Shown piece by piece: positions 1 through 12,480 of a stretch of 64,000 nt of DNA. Position 1 is the first letter of the stretch, and each line of letters opens with the position of its first letter. A program made the translations under genes and the position numbers. Origin of the DNA: Prosopocoilus inquinatus. Lineage: Eukaryota; Arthropoda; Insecta; Coleoptera; Lucanidae. Under the pieces are notes generated by a model that made no database searches, was not told the origin of the DNA, and saw nothing but the letters and a program-made list of their open reading frames with translations. The stretch is taken from the NCBI GenBank assembly GCA_036172665.1, contig CM069876.1:48329001-48393000 (forward strand). Reading direction: 5' to 3'.

Positions 1-470
1 TAGTGTTGCTTTGCTTTTCCCTTAATTTTCCGTAAGCTTTTACTATATTTGGTTTAAGCCCCCAACCCCCACGTCGCTTTAAATCGGCGTAGGTTATTGA
101 TCACGTAGATGTTTCAATCTTCCTCTTACCGTCCAATTAGACGTCGGGACCCACACGCTCTTAGTCTCCGGGTTTGCGCCCTCACTGGCCCCATTCAAGT
201 ATTAACAAGCATGCAGCATTTCCTTCTTCCGCATCGTCAAAGAAACTATGTACGTCAATGAGGTCAATTTCTCGTTGCAAGTTGAAACGCCGTTGTTATT
301 TCCCTTTTCCTTCTGAGACCTCGTTAAAATTTTGATTTTATTTTGTTTTTTGATGATGACAGGTATGATAAAGCTGTCCACTTGGAACGTTTTCACGAAA
401 TTCTAACTTTGGTTAAGAGACCTAAAGCGAATTGTGCAAAAGAAGGTGCTGTGATTGAAGCCTAGACGAC
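1..470. other. Unique intergenic sequence, no gene seen
   Basis: No tandem structure, RNA gene or convincing reading frame is visible. The only short frame (202-396, minus) has no recognisable feature. The GA-rich repeat territory begins immediately after this stretch. Confidence 0.6.
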
Positions 471-2010
471 CGTGGTTAAAGAAGGAATGCCAAAAAAAAT
501 AAATAGAGATAAGGTGGAGGGCACAGGAAAGGAGGTGAAGCCTGAAAGAAGAAAAGAGACCGAGAGGGTAATTCGCCTCCATCGAAGCGAATTTACAGAC
601 AAAATTAATTTAATCCACACGAAAGAAAGGACAGCTGAAGTGGAGGGCTTGGGTCTGCAGCCGGTGAAGGTGAGGTGAGTTAAAATGATGAGAAGACCAT
701 ACCTGGCAAGGATGCGAAAAATAAATCAGGAAAGAAGACGTAGACAACCTTGGTTAAAGAAGGAAGGCCAAAAAATTAATAGAAATAAGACAGACGGCAC
801 AGGAAAGGAGATGAAGTTTGAAAAAAAAGAGACCAAGAGAGTCTCCATCTCCATAGAAAGTTACTGACAGAATTAATTTAATCCAGTGGAGAGGAAGGAG
901 AGCTAAGGTGGATGGTTTGGGCTTGTAGAAGAAGAAGAGAAAAAGAGACCAAGAGCGTAGATTATCTCTATCGAATTTACTGACAGAATTAGTTTAATCC
1001 AGAGGAGAGGAAGGAGAGTTAAGGCGGATGGTTTAGGCTTGTAGAAGAAGACGAAAAAAAAGAGACCAAGAGCGCAGATTATCTCCATCGAATTTACTGA
1101 CAGAATTAGTTTAATCCAGAGGAGAGGAAGGAGAGTTAAGGCGGATGGTTTGGGCTTGTAGAAGAAGACGAAAAAAAAGAGACCAAGAGCGCAGATTATC
1201 TCCATCGAATTTACTGACAGAATTAGTTTAATCCAGAGGAGAGGAAGGAGAGTTAAGGCGGATGGTTTGGGCTTGTAGAAGAAGACGAAAAAAAAGAGAC
1301 CAAGAGCGCAGATTATCTCCATCGAATTTACTGACAGAATTAGTTTAATCCAGAGGAGAGGAAGGAGAGTTAAGGCGGATGGTTTGGGCTTGTAGAAGAA
1401 GACGAAAAAAGAGACCAAGAGCGCAGATTATCTCCATCGAATTTACTGACAGAATTAGTTTAATCCAGAGGAGAGGAAGGAGAGTTAAGGCGGATGGTTT
1501 GGGCTTGTAGAAGAAGACGAAAAAAAAGCGACCAAGAGCGTAGATTATCTCCATGGAATTTACTGACAGAATTAACTTAATCCAGGAGAGAGGAAGCTGG
1601 ACGGCTTGGGCCTGTAGAAGAAGGTAGGTGGGATAAAATGGTAAGAAGACGAGGATGAGGAAAAGAATCGGAAAAGATGATCTAGACAAACGTAGGTAAA
1701 GAAGGAAAGCCATAAATTGATTAGAAAGAAGGCAGAGGAGATGGAGTCTCCAATCATCGAATCGAAGCAAAGCCATAAAATGAATATAAAGAAGGCAAAG
1801 GGCAAGGGAGATGAAGCCTGAAAATCGGATCTACAGACTAATTAATTAATTCACAATTGAATGGATGACTTGGGTGTGCAATGAGGATGGGATAAGATAA
1901 AGGGGAAGAAGGGGATTAGACGAAGCACAGATGAGAAAAAGGAATCAGCAAAGAAGATCTAGACAACCATGGATAAAGGAAGGAAGGCCGTAAAATGAAT
2001 AGAAATGAAA
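471..2010. repeat. Diverged GA-rich interspersed units around the 117-bp array
   Basis: A block containing GGTTAAAGAAGGAA, then a GCCAAAAAAT-like stretch and an AATAGAAATAAG-like stretch recurs near 472, 747, 1690, 1770 and 1965. It is separated by irregular distances and partly interrupted by the 117-bp array. The plus strand is strongly purine-rich. The copies differ by many substitutions, so this is an old, partly scrambled tandem family. Short plus-strand frames inside it are repeat by-products. Confidence 0.7.
861..1610. repeat. 117-bp tandem array, about 6.5 copies
   Basis: The word TTACTGACAG starts at 861, 977, 1094, 1211, 1328, 1443 and 1560, giving periods of 116, 117, 117, 117, 115 and 117 bp. 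Copies in the centre are nearly identical. Because 117 is 39 codons, one minus-strand frame stays open through several copies and yields a hydrophobic 39-residue repeat. That frame has no start context or known domain, so I treat it as a by-product. Outer copies are more diverged than inner ones, as expected from unequal exchange. Confidence 0.95.
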
Positions 2011-2390
2011 AAAGATGAAATCTAAAAAAAGAGGACCATCTCCACTCGACCTTACACCTTCAAGATCATCCCCACCAAACCAATATCACAAGTGCCTGAT
2101 TATTTTATTTGTCCTTCTCTTATTGGTAACTATTATTAATTTTTTATTTCTTACTCTAGTGTTAGTTGGAACATGGTTGGTCTTTCTTAAACAGGTTTAT
2201 CTCGCCAGTGATTTTTCCTGACTTTGTGCTTTATTTATTATCCATTCATTCATCCTTCACTCTTCCTTCTTTATCTCCATGTCCCGCTCTAACTTAATTT
2301 TTATCTGCCGTCCTTTGTATCGTTTTCTTTGCCTTCGTTACCGGTTCACATCCTTTTCCCATTTGTTTTTTCTTTCTTCTCTCGTTCTCC
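2011..2390. other. Unique AT-rich spacer
   Basis: T-rich sequence without clear repeats. A plus-strand frame at 2015-2221 encodes a hydrophobic stretch but resembles no known protein, and its codons reflect the T-rich base composition. Confidence 0.5.
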
Positions 2391-3150
2391 TCAAAGAAGA
2401 ACATCAAAAGAAGGAACACTGGAGAGGAAGGTGTTTGCAAACCAGAAAAGAAGAAGACGAAATGACCAAGGACAACTGATAAAGAAGTTTGCCAGAAGAA
2501 TTAGAAAGGAAGACGCAGAGAGAGAGAGAGAGCATGTACATGGATATGAAGGAGATTATTAATTAATTAGGTCGTCAACCAAGACCACCTTATTAGGAAA
2601 TAATCCAAGCAGAGAAAAGAATGGGTGCTCAGAAGAAAATAAAAAGGAAAGGGAGCCATTTGCAAACCGGAAAAGAAGGAGACGGAAAGAACTATGAAGA
2701 TCAGCGAAAACTGGCATAGCTTTGCAGAAGAATTAGAAAGGAAGACAGAGGATGTGAAGGAGATAGAATTAGGTCATCAACCAAGACCGACATATCAGGA
2801 AGTAACCTAGGCAAAGAGCAGATAGAAAAGTTTTCGAGGAAAACCAAAAGAAGGAATACTGGAGGAGAAGCTACTTGCAAACCCGAAAAGAAGGGGAGAC
2901 GAAAACAAGCTTTCCAGAAGAATTGGAAAGGAACACAGAAAAAAAAATTGTACAGAGATGTGGAAGAGATGAAATTAGTCATCAACCAAGACCACTATAC
3001 ATCGTCAAAAAACAAAGGAGAAAATTTGTTTGCTCGAAGAAAAAGAAGACAAAAAATGCAAAGGTGGAGACGGAGGCAATGGTTCCAAGAGCAATTGCAT
3101 GTGAGGAAGTACAGCCAACCAGAAGATGAAATTACTACTGAAGAGGATTG
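2391..3150. repeat. GA-rich tandem repeat of about 190-235 bp, three copies
   Basis: The segment with CCAGAAGAATTAGAAAGG occurs near 2488, 2723 (TTTGCAGAAGAATT form) and 2911. Each copy is preceded by TTGCAAACC and GAAAAGAAG words and followed by a CATCAACCAAGACC word. Copies differ by indels, so the period varies. The plus strand is purine-rich. Confidence 0.85.
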
Positions 3151-3159
3151 AGAAGGTGA

Positions 3160-4600
3160 AGGTTAGGAAGAACTGAAGCTGAAAGGGATTAGAAGAAACT
3201 CAAAGGTTTGAAAGACCTTTGCGAGATAGATTTTCTGATTGTTTCAAAGGCCACATACGGAAAAAGGAAGCACACTGTGTCCAATTTCTGAATCGATCGA
3301 TCGACCATTGTTTTCCATCGACCCCCGAAGACAGGGGGTGACTAATTGAAGTCCCATTAATTGAAATCCACCCTTCGCTTCGTTCCCTCCTGACAACAAC
3401 AGAGCTAAAAACATTCCTCGCTCGCATGTAATTGGGCATAATCGCGTTCGTGTTTGCACGCAGCTCAACAAAGTAGGTCGTTTGTCAAGTAGAGCGCGGT
3501 TTTGCAATCGGCTCAAATAATTCATTTTCGATTCTTTCAAGCATGAATCATTAGTTTTGCCGGCCGGAGGAGATTTAGCCGCGATACGGGCGATTTTTAG
3601 CCGCCGCTCTAACCCGGCTACCGGTCGTGTTCTCTTAATTGTTAAGAGGTGTGCCCGCGGGCAAATGTTTCGCGCCGGCTCTGCACAACACACCGGTCAT
3701 GACATAAACGCGTGTAAAGCTGACGGCCGGTTTACAACGCGACGGATCAGAACGGTTAAATAGATGCAAGAAGATGGAGAAAACTATTTTTTTTTTGTAC
3801 CGTCGTAATAATATGCAAAGGGAAACTAATTGGGGGGCCCCCATTAAAAAGTCCAGACGCTGAGGTGGTGCTTGGGGGCGATGTTTAAAGAAACCCCGCA
3901 ATTTGGTTGTCATTCAGAAACAACCACCAGCAATTGGAAACGAATGGGAACCATTTGGAAAGGAGTAGGGGGGAAAGGAGAGTGCGATTCTTCCATGTCC
4001 CACAGTAAGAAGATTCTTCCACTGAAACCTGCGCGTCCCGATTAGGAATGACTAAAAAGAAGAAAATCTGAAGACATGGAAAGAAGAAGAAAAAACATGA
4101 AGAAGGATAAAATCCATCCCTGGAGACAATGGTTTCAACGGTTTTCACAATGTACACAAAATTCCAGGAAAGTTAAAAGACCAGACCTTTGAGCAAAAAA
4201 ATACATGAAATGGGAAAAAGAAGGAGATGGATCCGCTGGGGAATTGCTTGGGATTTTATTTTATTTTTTTCCAATGGCAGTTAGCAGCTCAAAAGCTGAA
4301 AGGAAAATGGTTTCTTCCTTCTCAGGTCTTCTCGTTACATTTACCTTGATCAAAACCGTACGTGACCAAAGAAAAATCAATGCAACGAAAGCACTTTCCA
4401 AAGCTCCATCAAAGGAGTACCATAATCCCAGTTCTATTCCTTGGAAAAGAAGTCATTTAGGTCGAGGATATAGTAAGCAAAAGGCAAAAAAAAAACATTT
4501 TCAAATCAAAATTGCAAGGGAAATGATTTTCTTTTGGTTCGACTCGTGCCGTTTAATTTAAATGAAACTGTAAAAAAAAAATAACGAAACGATTTCCGCG
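3160..4600. other. Unique sequence with a GC-rich island at about 3.28-3.77 kb
   Basis: The island contains CCGGCCGG, GCCCGCGGGC and several CGCG words and lacks tandem structure, unlike its neighbours. An open minus-strand frame of 149 codons crosses it (3244-3693), but shows no domain, and stop codons are rare by chance in such GC-rich DNA. It could be a regulatory element or an old exon. Beyond 3.8 kb I see nothing specific. Confidence 0.4.
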
Positions 4601-5110
4601 TCGAGAAAATATTTTTTCCTCATCACAGCAAGGTCTCTCCCTTTTTGATTTTAACCCTAACTGAAGTTTTCTCAAATTTTTCTTCGCCCAACACCTGATT
4701 TTCAAATCGAGAAAATATTTTTCCTTCTTCTTCTTCCCCTCCTTTTTGATTTTAACTCCTCTGACTGAAGCGTTCTCAAGTTTTTCTTCGCCAAAACAAC
4801 ACCCGGTTTCTCAAAACAGATGCCAAAATGGACAGACACCGGAGAGATTTGGAGAGATGGGACTTTGCTAAGCGCGAGGAATTTCAGAAAGAAGTGGTCG
4901 TCAGAAAACGTCCTTCTTGATTTTAACTTTGATTGAAGTTTTCCTTTGCCCAACACCTGGTGTCTCAAAACAAATGGCCAAATAATTGCGACCGTCCCTT
5001 TATGAACACCCAAGAGATCTGGAAGAGATGGGGCTTTGCTATCCGCGAGGAATTTCAGGAACAACTGGTCGTCAAAAAACGCCCCGAGGTCTTCGTTTTG
5101 TTACAAAGGG
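4600..5110. repeat. Tandem repeat, two copies of 173 bp plus a partial copy
   Basis: GCGAGGAATTTCAG occurs at 4873 and 5046 (173 bp apart). TTGATTTTAA, followed by a GAAG(T/C)(T/G)TT(C/T)TC-like stretch and GCCCAACACC-like words, occurs at about 4646, 4744 and 4917. The first unit is short. The frames on both strands follow the repeat. Confidence 0.8.
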
Positions 5111-5695
5111 CATCAATCTTATCATAGGCAAGAAAGGTAGGTTTAGGCAATCTTTTTTTTTGACGTATTATTCAAAAAATGAGCTTCTGTTCACGCAGAG
5201 GTAACCCAAAAGGCTCAATTCACTTCGTCTGAACATGTTTCGAAAGAATATGGCGTCCTTGGAAGACATGGAAGAGCAAAATAGAAGTACGAATGGGTAG
5301 TTGAAGGACTCGGGAAGAAATCGGCTCTAGAACCGTGAGAAATGCAAAGAAGACGCGTTAAAAATAAATCAACTTGTCTCCCTTTATAGGAAGTGTGCTT
5401 TACTTGAGAACCACTGGTTCTGAAGAATCTAGTTCTAGCCCACCGTTGTGGCCAATAATTGCGTCTGCATGTTAATCTTAGGCCTTGCAATTGGTTTAAC
5501 CCCCCTCCCTCCCCAACTGTCGTTAAGGGTTACGTTCATTTCGAATCGTGGCTACCAGTGTACTTATCTGGCAAAACTTAACAGTTGCAAGGTAGTTAGT
5601 TCTTTCGTTAGATGAATTGGTTTTTTCTCTTCCATGCCAAAAAGATGTTTTTCTTCTTCCATTTGGTATCCTTCTACTAATGAATACCGCTCTCT
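5111..5695. other. Unique spacer, nothing recognised
   Basis: No repeats or gene signals stand out. Short frames on the minus strand (5215-5490) have no known motif. Confidence 0.5.
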
Positions 5696-5696
5696 A

Positions 5697-6566
5697 TGCA
5701 TCCTCGTGCCTTAATCAATCCAATTTTCTGTACTGTGGTCTTCAAGCACTTCTCTTGGCGAGTTAAGTTCCTTCGTCTGGCATGTCTCCAAATCGATTTT
5801 TTGTCTTGTGGTCTTCAAATACGTCCCTTGGTAAGTAAGTTCCTTCCTCCGCCATATTTCCAAATCAAGTTTTTGTGTCGTGGTCTTCAAAAACTTCCTT
5901 TGATAGGCAAGTTCTTCCTCTGGTATGTATCCAAATCGATTTGCTGTGTTGTGGCCATCTTGGTAAGTAAGCTTCTTCATCTGACACGTGTCCGAATTGA
6001 TTTGTTGTGTTGTGGTCTGCAAACATTTCCCCTGATAAGCAAGTTCTTGCACTGGCGTGTATCCAAATCGATGTTTTGTGTTGTGGCCTTCTGGCATGTG
6101 TCAAAATCAAGTTTCTGTGTTGTGGTCTTCAAACTCTTCATTTGTTAAGCAAGTTCTTCCTCTTCAAATCGATCTACGGTGTTGTGGTCATCTTGGTAAC
6201 TAAGCTCCTTCCTATGGCATGTCTCCTAATCGATTGTGTGTGTTGTGGTCTTCAAACACTTCTCAGGATAAGCAAAGTTTTCCTCTTCCATCTATCCAAA
6301 TCGATCTTTCGTAGTGTGGCCTTCTTGGAAAGTAAGTTTCTTCCTCTCGCACGTCTCCGAATAGATTTCTTGTGTTGTGGTCTTCAAAAACTTCCTTTGA
6401 TACGCAAGTTCTTCCTCTGGCATGTATCTAAATCGATCTTTCGTGTTGTGTCCTTCTTGGTAAGTAAGTTTCTTCTTCCGGTACGTGTCCAAATCGATTT
6501 TTTGCAATGTGGTCTTCAAACACTTCTATTGGTAACTCACTCACGTTCCTTCGGTACGTGTCCAAG
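5697..6566. repeat. Tandem array of 61-73 bp monomers, about 13 copies
   Basis: The word GTGGTCTTCAA or close variants (GTGGCCATCT, GTGGTCATC) starts at 5735, 5808, 5880, 5951, 6012, 6083, 6122, 6184, 6245, 6315, 6377, 6448 and 6509. Spacings alternate mainly between 61-62 and 70-73 bp, which suggests a dimeric unit of about 132 bp. Each monomer also carries CCAAATCGATTT and GTAAGTTCTTCC-like words. Long frames on both strands (for example 6007-6651 plus) come from the periodicity. Confidence 0.92.
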
Positions 6567-8662
6567 TGATCATCCACATTACAACCTTCATTTATGGTCC
6601 ATTGCTTTGCCTTTAAGGTCAGGTTCAGTGCTCTGCACGTTTTGTTTCTGATCTTGTCAAGGGGGAAAAACGAGAACCTGAAGAGAAACTGAGGTAAAAA
6701 TTAAAGGATTTTACTGGGAAGAGACGGGGGAAAGAAGAAAATCATCCTTCACATTGCAATCTTCATTTTTGCCCATTGTCTAGCCTTTCAGGTCTTTCAG
6801 TTATCTGCACATTTCGTTTCTGATCTTGTCAGGGACGAAAAACGGGAACCAGACGAAAAAAACTGAGGGAAAAATTAAAGGGTTTTACTGGGAAGAGATG
6901 GGGGGAAAGAAAAAAAATCATCCTCCACATTGCAATCTTCATTTTTTGCCCATTGCCTAGCCTTTCAGGTCTCTTAGTGCTCTGCACATTTCGTTTCTGA
7001 TCTTGTCAGGAGGGAAACATGAGAACCAGACGGGAAAAGCTGAGGGAAAAATTAAAGGATTTTACTGGGAAGAGACGGGGGAAAAGAAAAAAATCATCCT
7101 CCACATAGCAATCTTCATTTTTTGCCCATTGCCTAGCCTTTCAGGTCTTTCAGTTCTCTGCACATTTCGTTTCTGATCTTGTCAGGGCGGAAACATAAGA
7201 ACCAGACGGGAAAAGCTGAGGGAAAAATTAAAGAATTTTACTGGGAAGAGATGGGGGAAAAGAAAAAAAATCATCCTACACATTGCAATCTTCATTTTTT
7301 GCCAATTGCCTAGCCTTTCAGGTCTTTCAGTCCTCTGCACATTTCGTTTCTGATCTTGTCAGGGACGAAAAACGGGAACCAGACGAGAAAAACTGAGGGA
7401 AAAATTAAAGGGTTTTACTGGGAAGAGATGGGGGGAAAGAAAAAAATCATCCTCCACATTGCAATCTTCATTTTTTGCCCATTGCCTAGCCTTTCAGGTC
7501 TTTCAGTTCTCTGCACATTTCGTTTCTGATCTTGTCAGGGCGGAAACATAAGAACCAGACGGGAAAAGCTGAGGGAAAAATTAAAGAATTTTACTGGGAA
7601 GAGATGGGGGAAAAGAAAAAAAATCATCCTACACATTGCAATCTTCATTTTTTGCCAATTGCCTAGCCTTTCAGGTCTTTCAGTTCTCTGCACATTTCGT
7701 TTCTGATTTTGTCAGGGGGGAAACAGGAGAACCAGAAGAGAAACTGAGGGAAAAATTAAAGGATTTTACTGGGAAGAGACGGGGAAAAAAGAAAATCATC
7801 CTCCACATTGCAATCTTCATTTTTGCCCATTGCCTAGCCTTTCAGGTCTTTCGGTTCTCTGCACATTTTGTTTCTGATCTTGTCAGGGACGAAAGACGAG
7901 AACCAGAAGAGAAAAACTGAGGGAAAAATTGAAGGTTTTTACTGGGAAGAGCGGGGGAAAGAAAAAAAATCATCCTCCACATTGCAATCTTCATTTTTTG
8001 CCCATTACCTAACCTTTCAGGTCTTTCAGTTCTCTGCACATTTCGTTTCTGATTTTGTCAGGGGGGAAACATTAGAACCAGAAGAGAAACTGAGGGAAAA
8101 ATTGAAGGTTTTTACTGGGAAGAGACGGGGGAAAGAAGAAAATCATCCTCCACATTTCAAACTTCATTTTTTGTCCGTTGCCTAGCCTTTCAGGTCTTTC
8201 AGTTCTCTGCACATTTCGTTTCTGATCTTGTTAGGGACGAAAGACGGGAACCAGACGAGAAAAACTGAGGGAAAAATTAAAGGGTTTTACTGGGAAGAGA
8301 TGGGGGGAAAGAAAAAAAATCATCCTCCACATTGCAATCTTCATCTTTTGCCCATCGCCTCGACTTTCAGGTCTTTCAGTTCTCTGCACATTTCGTTTCT
8401 GATTTTGTCAGGGGGGAAACATTAGAACCAGAAGAGAAACTGAGGGAAAAATTACAGGATTTTACTGGGAAGAGACGGGGAAAAAAGAAAAACATCCTCC
8501 ACATTGCAATCTTCATTTTTTGCCAATTGCCTAGCCTTTCAGGTCTTTCAGTTCTCTGCACATTTCGTTTCTGATCTTGTCGGGGGGAAACATGCAAACC
8601 AGACGAGAGGAACAGGATGAAAAATTAAAAGATTTCACTAGGAAGAGACGGGGAAAAGACAT
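6567..8662. repeat. 172-177 bp tandem array, 12 copies
   Basis: TGCACATTTCGTTTCTGAT or a close variant recurs with its TGCAC at 6634, 6806, 6983, 7159, 7336, 7512, 7689, 7860, 8035, 8208, 8385 and 8557. Spacings are 171-177 bp. Every unit contains GCCTAGCCTTTCAGGTC, then ACTGAGGGAAAAATTAAAG and TTTTACTGGGAAGAGA. Variation in length comes mostly from A-runs after the GGGGAAAG word. It directly abuts the preceding 61-73 bp array at about 6566 with no unique spacer. Confidence 0.97.
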
Positions 8663-9835
8663 GGAGAAGCTACTAAATTGAATCTGAAAGTGTTTAGGTA
8701 ATCCTTCCTCGAGCTGAAAGGCACATATTCAGTAGATGATTTGAGGACTATCAATGCAAGGAATTTTTGGATAATCTTAGAATTTAATTAGTAACAACGA
8801 TGATCGAGAAACTAACATAACCTAAAAGCCCTGAGGGCCCATAACCTAACAGAAGTTTTGGGTGAAACCGTTTATGGTCGTCCTGGAAAGAACGAAATAA
8901 ATCTCGCTCTCGATGGCAGGCAGCAGTGGCGGCGGCGGCGGTACACAAACAACAAAAGTGAAAAACGAAACCGAAAGTGTGTCTGATGTTTCGAACACGC
9001 GCAATAATTCTGCTTGCATGTCGACACGCGTCCGACAGAGACGGAGCGATGGCGGCGAGTCAGGTGCGGACTAGAGACGCGAGATGTGATGCAACCGACG
9101 ATCATGGGCATGTAGGTTGGCAGGTCGCTATCGTAACCGGCACAGGACCTGCAAAAGACTAGGTAATTCTCGTTCTTGGCGCTGCCGTCGTCGGTCAGCG
9201 GGCAACTCTAACGTAATCTTTATGAATACTTTATCTGTGCGTTGAATTCTTGTTGATATTTGCCGAGAACGCTATATTTAGGTTACTGTTACGCCGTTGA
9301 GTAACTTGCATGAGAAATTAATTTCTATTTATGTACAACAAGCTGTGTTGTATACGTCGAAGTTAACATGTGCAAATCACTTTTCTTTTTTTTTTGCTTC
9401 TCGCTTTGCCGCCTTGCTTTTTTCAGAAAACGTCGTTTCAAAATTGAAGGAGCTATTTATAGACCTTACAGAAAATCACAGCTTTCTCAAGAAATTCAGG
9501 GCAAAGTCGAACAGCGGAATCCAAAAAGTCATCTCCTTGGAAGAAAAAATTGAAGAATCAAATGCAGATGCACCACCTTGGAGGAGCTTCAGACCATGTT
9601 CTCTTTGCTTCCTCCAGAAATTCTCCCCTTCCCAAATCGTCTCCTAACATTGCCTGATTGATTGCTCCTGTGAAGTTGCTCCTGTGAAGTTAGGTGAACA
9701 CACTTTTGGAGACATCAAAATCTGGTCTCTCAGCGAAATTTTATGGCTTGGTCACATACCAAAAAAAAAAAAAATACTTCAGAGGAAATCTTTGGCCAAT
9801 TACTTGAAAATAGTACTTAAAATATTCTCAGGTGT
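8663..9835. other. Unique segment with a CpG-rich island at about 8.87-9.24 kb
   Basis: The island contains a run of GGC triplets (about 8928-8941), ACACGCGTCCGAC and several other CpG words. It is not repetitive. No domain is recognised in the frames crossing it. It resembles other GC-rich islands between arrays in this window and could be regulatory. Confidence 0.4.
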
Positions 9836-11345
9836 TTCGAAAAGCAGAAGAAGAGCTTGCCTTTGGGTTAAACCCCTTTTCACACCTCTTTGGATGCAAT
9901 CAGAATTTCAAAATGGATTGGATCCATTGTCTTGGTGAAAATATTGAAGACCACAGCCATACGTTGATGATCATTTGTAAAATCCTCCAAAAAAATCTGA
10001 TTCATGAGCTTACAGAAGAAGAAGAAGCTGCCTTTATGTTTATTTAAAGCCTTCTCTTTCTCTCCATTGGAAGGAATCAGGATTCCAAATGGGTTTAGGG
10101 CAAAACCAATGGATCAAACGTCGAAGATCAAAGTCATACAAAATGATTGATCATTTGCAGAGTCCTCGACAAAAATTCTTATGTTTTCATGAGCTTCCAG
10201 AAGAAGAAGAAGAAGAAGAAGAAGACGCTGCCTTTGTGTTTATTTAAAGCCTTCTCTTTCTCTCCTTTGGAAGGAGTCAGGATTCCAAATGGGTTTAGGG
10301 CAAAACCAAGGAACCAAACGTCGAAGATCAAAGCCATACCAAATGATTGATTATTTGCAGAGTCCACGACAAAATTCTTATGTTTTCATGAGTTTCATGA
10401 GCTTCCAGAAGAAGAAGAAGAAGTACGTTTACATTAAAATCAGTTGTTCTCTTCTTTGGAAGGAATCAAAATTCCAAATGGGTTTAGGGCAAAACTAAGG
10501 CATCAAAGTCGAAGATCAAAACCATTTGGTTGATTTTTTGCAGGGTCTGGCCCAAATGTCTTGGTGAAAGTATTCAAGATTAAAGCCCCACAAGAAAAGC
10601 TAAAGTCCTCAAAAAAATTCTCATTTGTTCATGCAGTTACCGAAGAAGAAGAAGAAGAAGCTGACTTTATACTTAATTAAAGCCCTTTTTCCTTTTCTTC
10701 AGAAGTAATAAGGATTCCAAATGGGTGTAGAGCAAAACCAGGGAATCAAACGTTGAAGATCAAAGCGATAAAAATGGTTGATCATTTGCAGAGTCTTCAA
10801 AAAAAAATATATGTTTTCATGGGGTTGCAGAAGAAGGTGAAGCTGCCTTTATATTTACATGAAACCCGTCCTTCAAGATCAAAGTCATGAAAAATGGTTG
10901 GTCATTTCCAGAGTCCTCAGAAAAATCATGTTTTCAGGAGCTTTCAGAGGAAGAAGAAGCCGACTTTATATTTACATTAAATCAATTCTTCTCTTCTTTG
11001 GAAGGAATCATGATTCCAAAAGGAATTGGTTATAAACCACTGGATCAATTGTCTTGGTGAACGTATCGAAGATTAAAGCCCCATAAGAAGGTAAAAGTCC
11101 TGCAAAAAAATTCTTATTTGATCATGAAGTTACAGCAGAAAAAGAAGAAGCTGCCTTTACATTTATTTTAAACCCTTTTCTCCCTCTTGTTTTGGAAGGA
11201 GTCAGGAGTCCAAATGGGATTGGTACCAACCACTGGATCACTGGATAATTACTACGACTTGGTGAAAGTCCAGAAGATCAAAACCATAAGAGGGTGGATT
11301 ATTTAGTCATTCAGAAAAAAATCTTATGCTGGGTTCATTTTTCTG
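9836..11345. repeat. Diverged GAAGAAG-rich tandem array, about 7 copies of 190-245 bp
   Basis: GATTCCAAATGGG or a variant lies at about 9904, 10081, 10281, 10470, 10713, 11012 and 11207. Copies contain a (GAA)n tract, then GCTGCCTTTAT, TTGGAAGGAATCAGG, and GTCGAAGATCAAAG words. Size varies because of indels in the (GAA)n and A-run parts. One truncated copy lies near 10.85-10.95 kb. Confidence 0.9.
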
Positions 11346-11389
11346 TAAAAAACAAAAACTCACAAGTATTTTCGCGAGAGCTTAGGCGA

Positions 11390-12080
11390 GAAATATTCAC
11401 CGTTTCGCTGAGAATAACTGGCGTGTCAAATAAGATCCGACCATTGGGTTGCTAGCTAATGGATTAATTTGAAGACCTACTCACTTCCACATTTTTTAAT
11501 CCATACTTTATAATAGCCAAGCCAGGGTTGGCCTGAGTAAAATACGTGTCGTATACCACAAGGAAAACGAAGGTCAAAAAACAGACGGGAAGAAAAAATT
11601 TGGGCATACAGAAAGGAAACAGCAAGCAAGTCTTATATAGGAAGAAATGGAAAGACCAAAGCTCTAAGTTGGTGGATCATTTGTGAAGACGCCACAATAA
11701 AAAAAAAATAATAGCCCAGAGCTGAGTTAGTAAGACGTATTAAGGACCAACTGCAAGAGATGAAGATCGAAAAGCAGATGGGAAGAGATCTGTTAAGCAA
11801 GGGCATACTGAAAGGAAATAAGATGCAATACTTACTTTCACAGGAAGAAGTGAAGGCAAATGGCTGAGAAGGCAGCGGGAATTCACAACTTTCTTTTCCA
11901 AGACCAAAGAAGATGAAAGCTATAACAAGTTGGTGGGTGGATCATTTGTGAAGACCTCAAAAAAATAATAACCAGGGCTGAGTCAGTAAGACCGACTGCG
12001 TGTAAGAGACGAAGTCCAAAACGCAGAAGGAAAGAGACTAATTTGATAAGTATGGGCATACAGAAAGGAAGGAGTGAAGA
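11390..12080. repeat. GA-rich tandem repeat, about three copies of roughly 260 bp
   Basis: TTGGTGGATCATTTGTGAAG occurs at 11669 and, with a 4-bp insertion (TTGGTGGGTGG), at 11930; a weaker form lies near 11290. Linked words are AGCTGAGTTAGTAAGAC/GGCTGAGTCAGTAAGAC and GGGCATACAGAAAGGAA. Confidence 0.75.
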
Positions 12081-12269
12081 AGAGCAACTTTTTTCTTGAA
12101 AGCAAAAATTTTACCATCGCCCCAACCCTTCCACTCTAACGCTAAAACTGTTCTTCAATACAGTTTTTTTTTCAGATGGCTGAAAATGGGTGAAAAATAA
12201 ATGAAAGGAATGACCGATCTCCAAGCCTACCAGTCTAAAGTTTCTGGGAACCCCAAAACAACTTCTAAA

Positions 12270-12480
12270 AGAGCTCATCGAACCCTTTCAAGTTCGCATT
12301 CATCCCAATGGGGGGAAAACTCATCGAACCCTTTCAAGTTTGCATTGATCCCAATAAGAGAAGCTCATCAAATCCCTTCAAGTTTGCATTGATCCCAGTG
12401 GGAAGAGGTCATCGAACCCTTTCAAGTTTACATTAATCTCATCGAATCCTTTCAAGTTTGCATTGATCCCAATGGGACGC
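12270..12480. repeat. Minisatellite of about 44 bp, five copies
   Basis: CTCATCGAACCCTTTCAAGT or variants place the CTTTCAAG word at 12285, 12331, 12375, 12419 and 12449, with spacings of 46, 44, 44 and 30 bp. The following half-unit is GCATTGATCCCAATGGG. The fourth unit is shortened. Confidence 0.9.

Noticed and set aside
3244..3693. 149-codon minus-strand frame
   Set aside because: It crosses a GC-rich island where stops are rare and shows no domain, start context or promoter.
6007..6651. 214-codon plus-strand frame, the longest in the window
   Set aside because: It runs through the 61-73 bp array and into the next array, and its peptide repeats with the monomer. Similar frames are open on the other strand.
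9010..9162. VAIVTG-like peptide resembling the start of short-chain dehydrogenases
   Set aside because: Only six residues fit, the following glycine pattern is wrong and a stop comes soon after.
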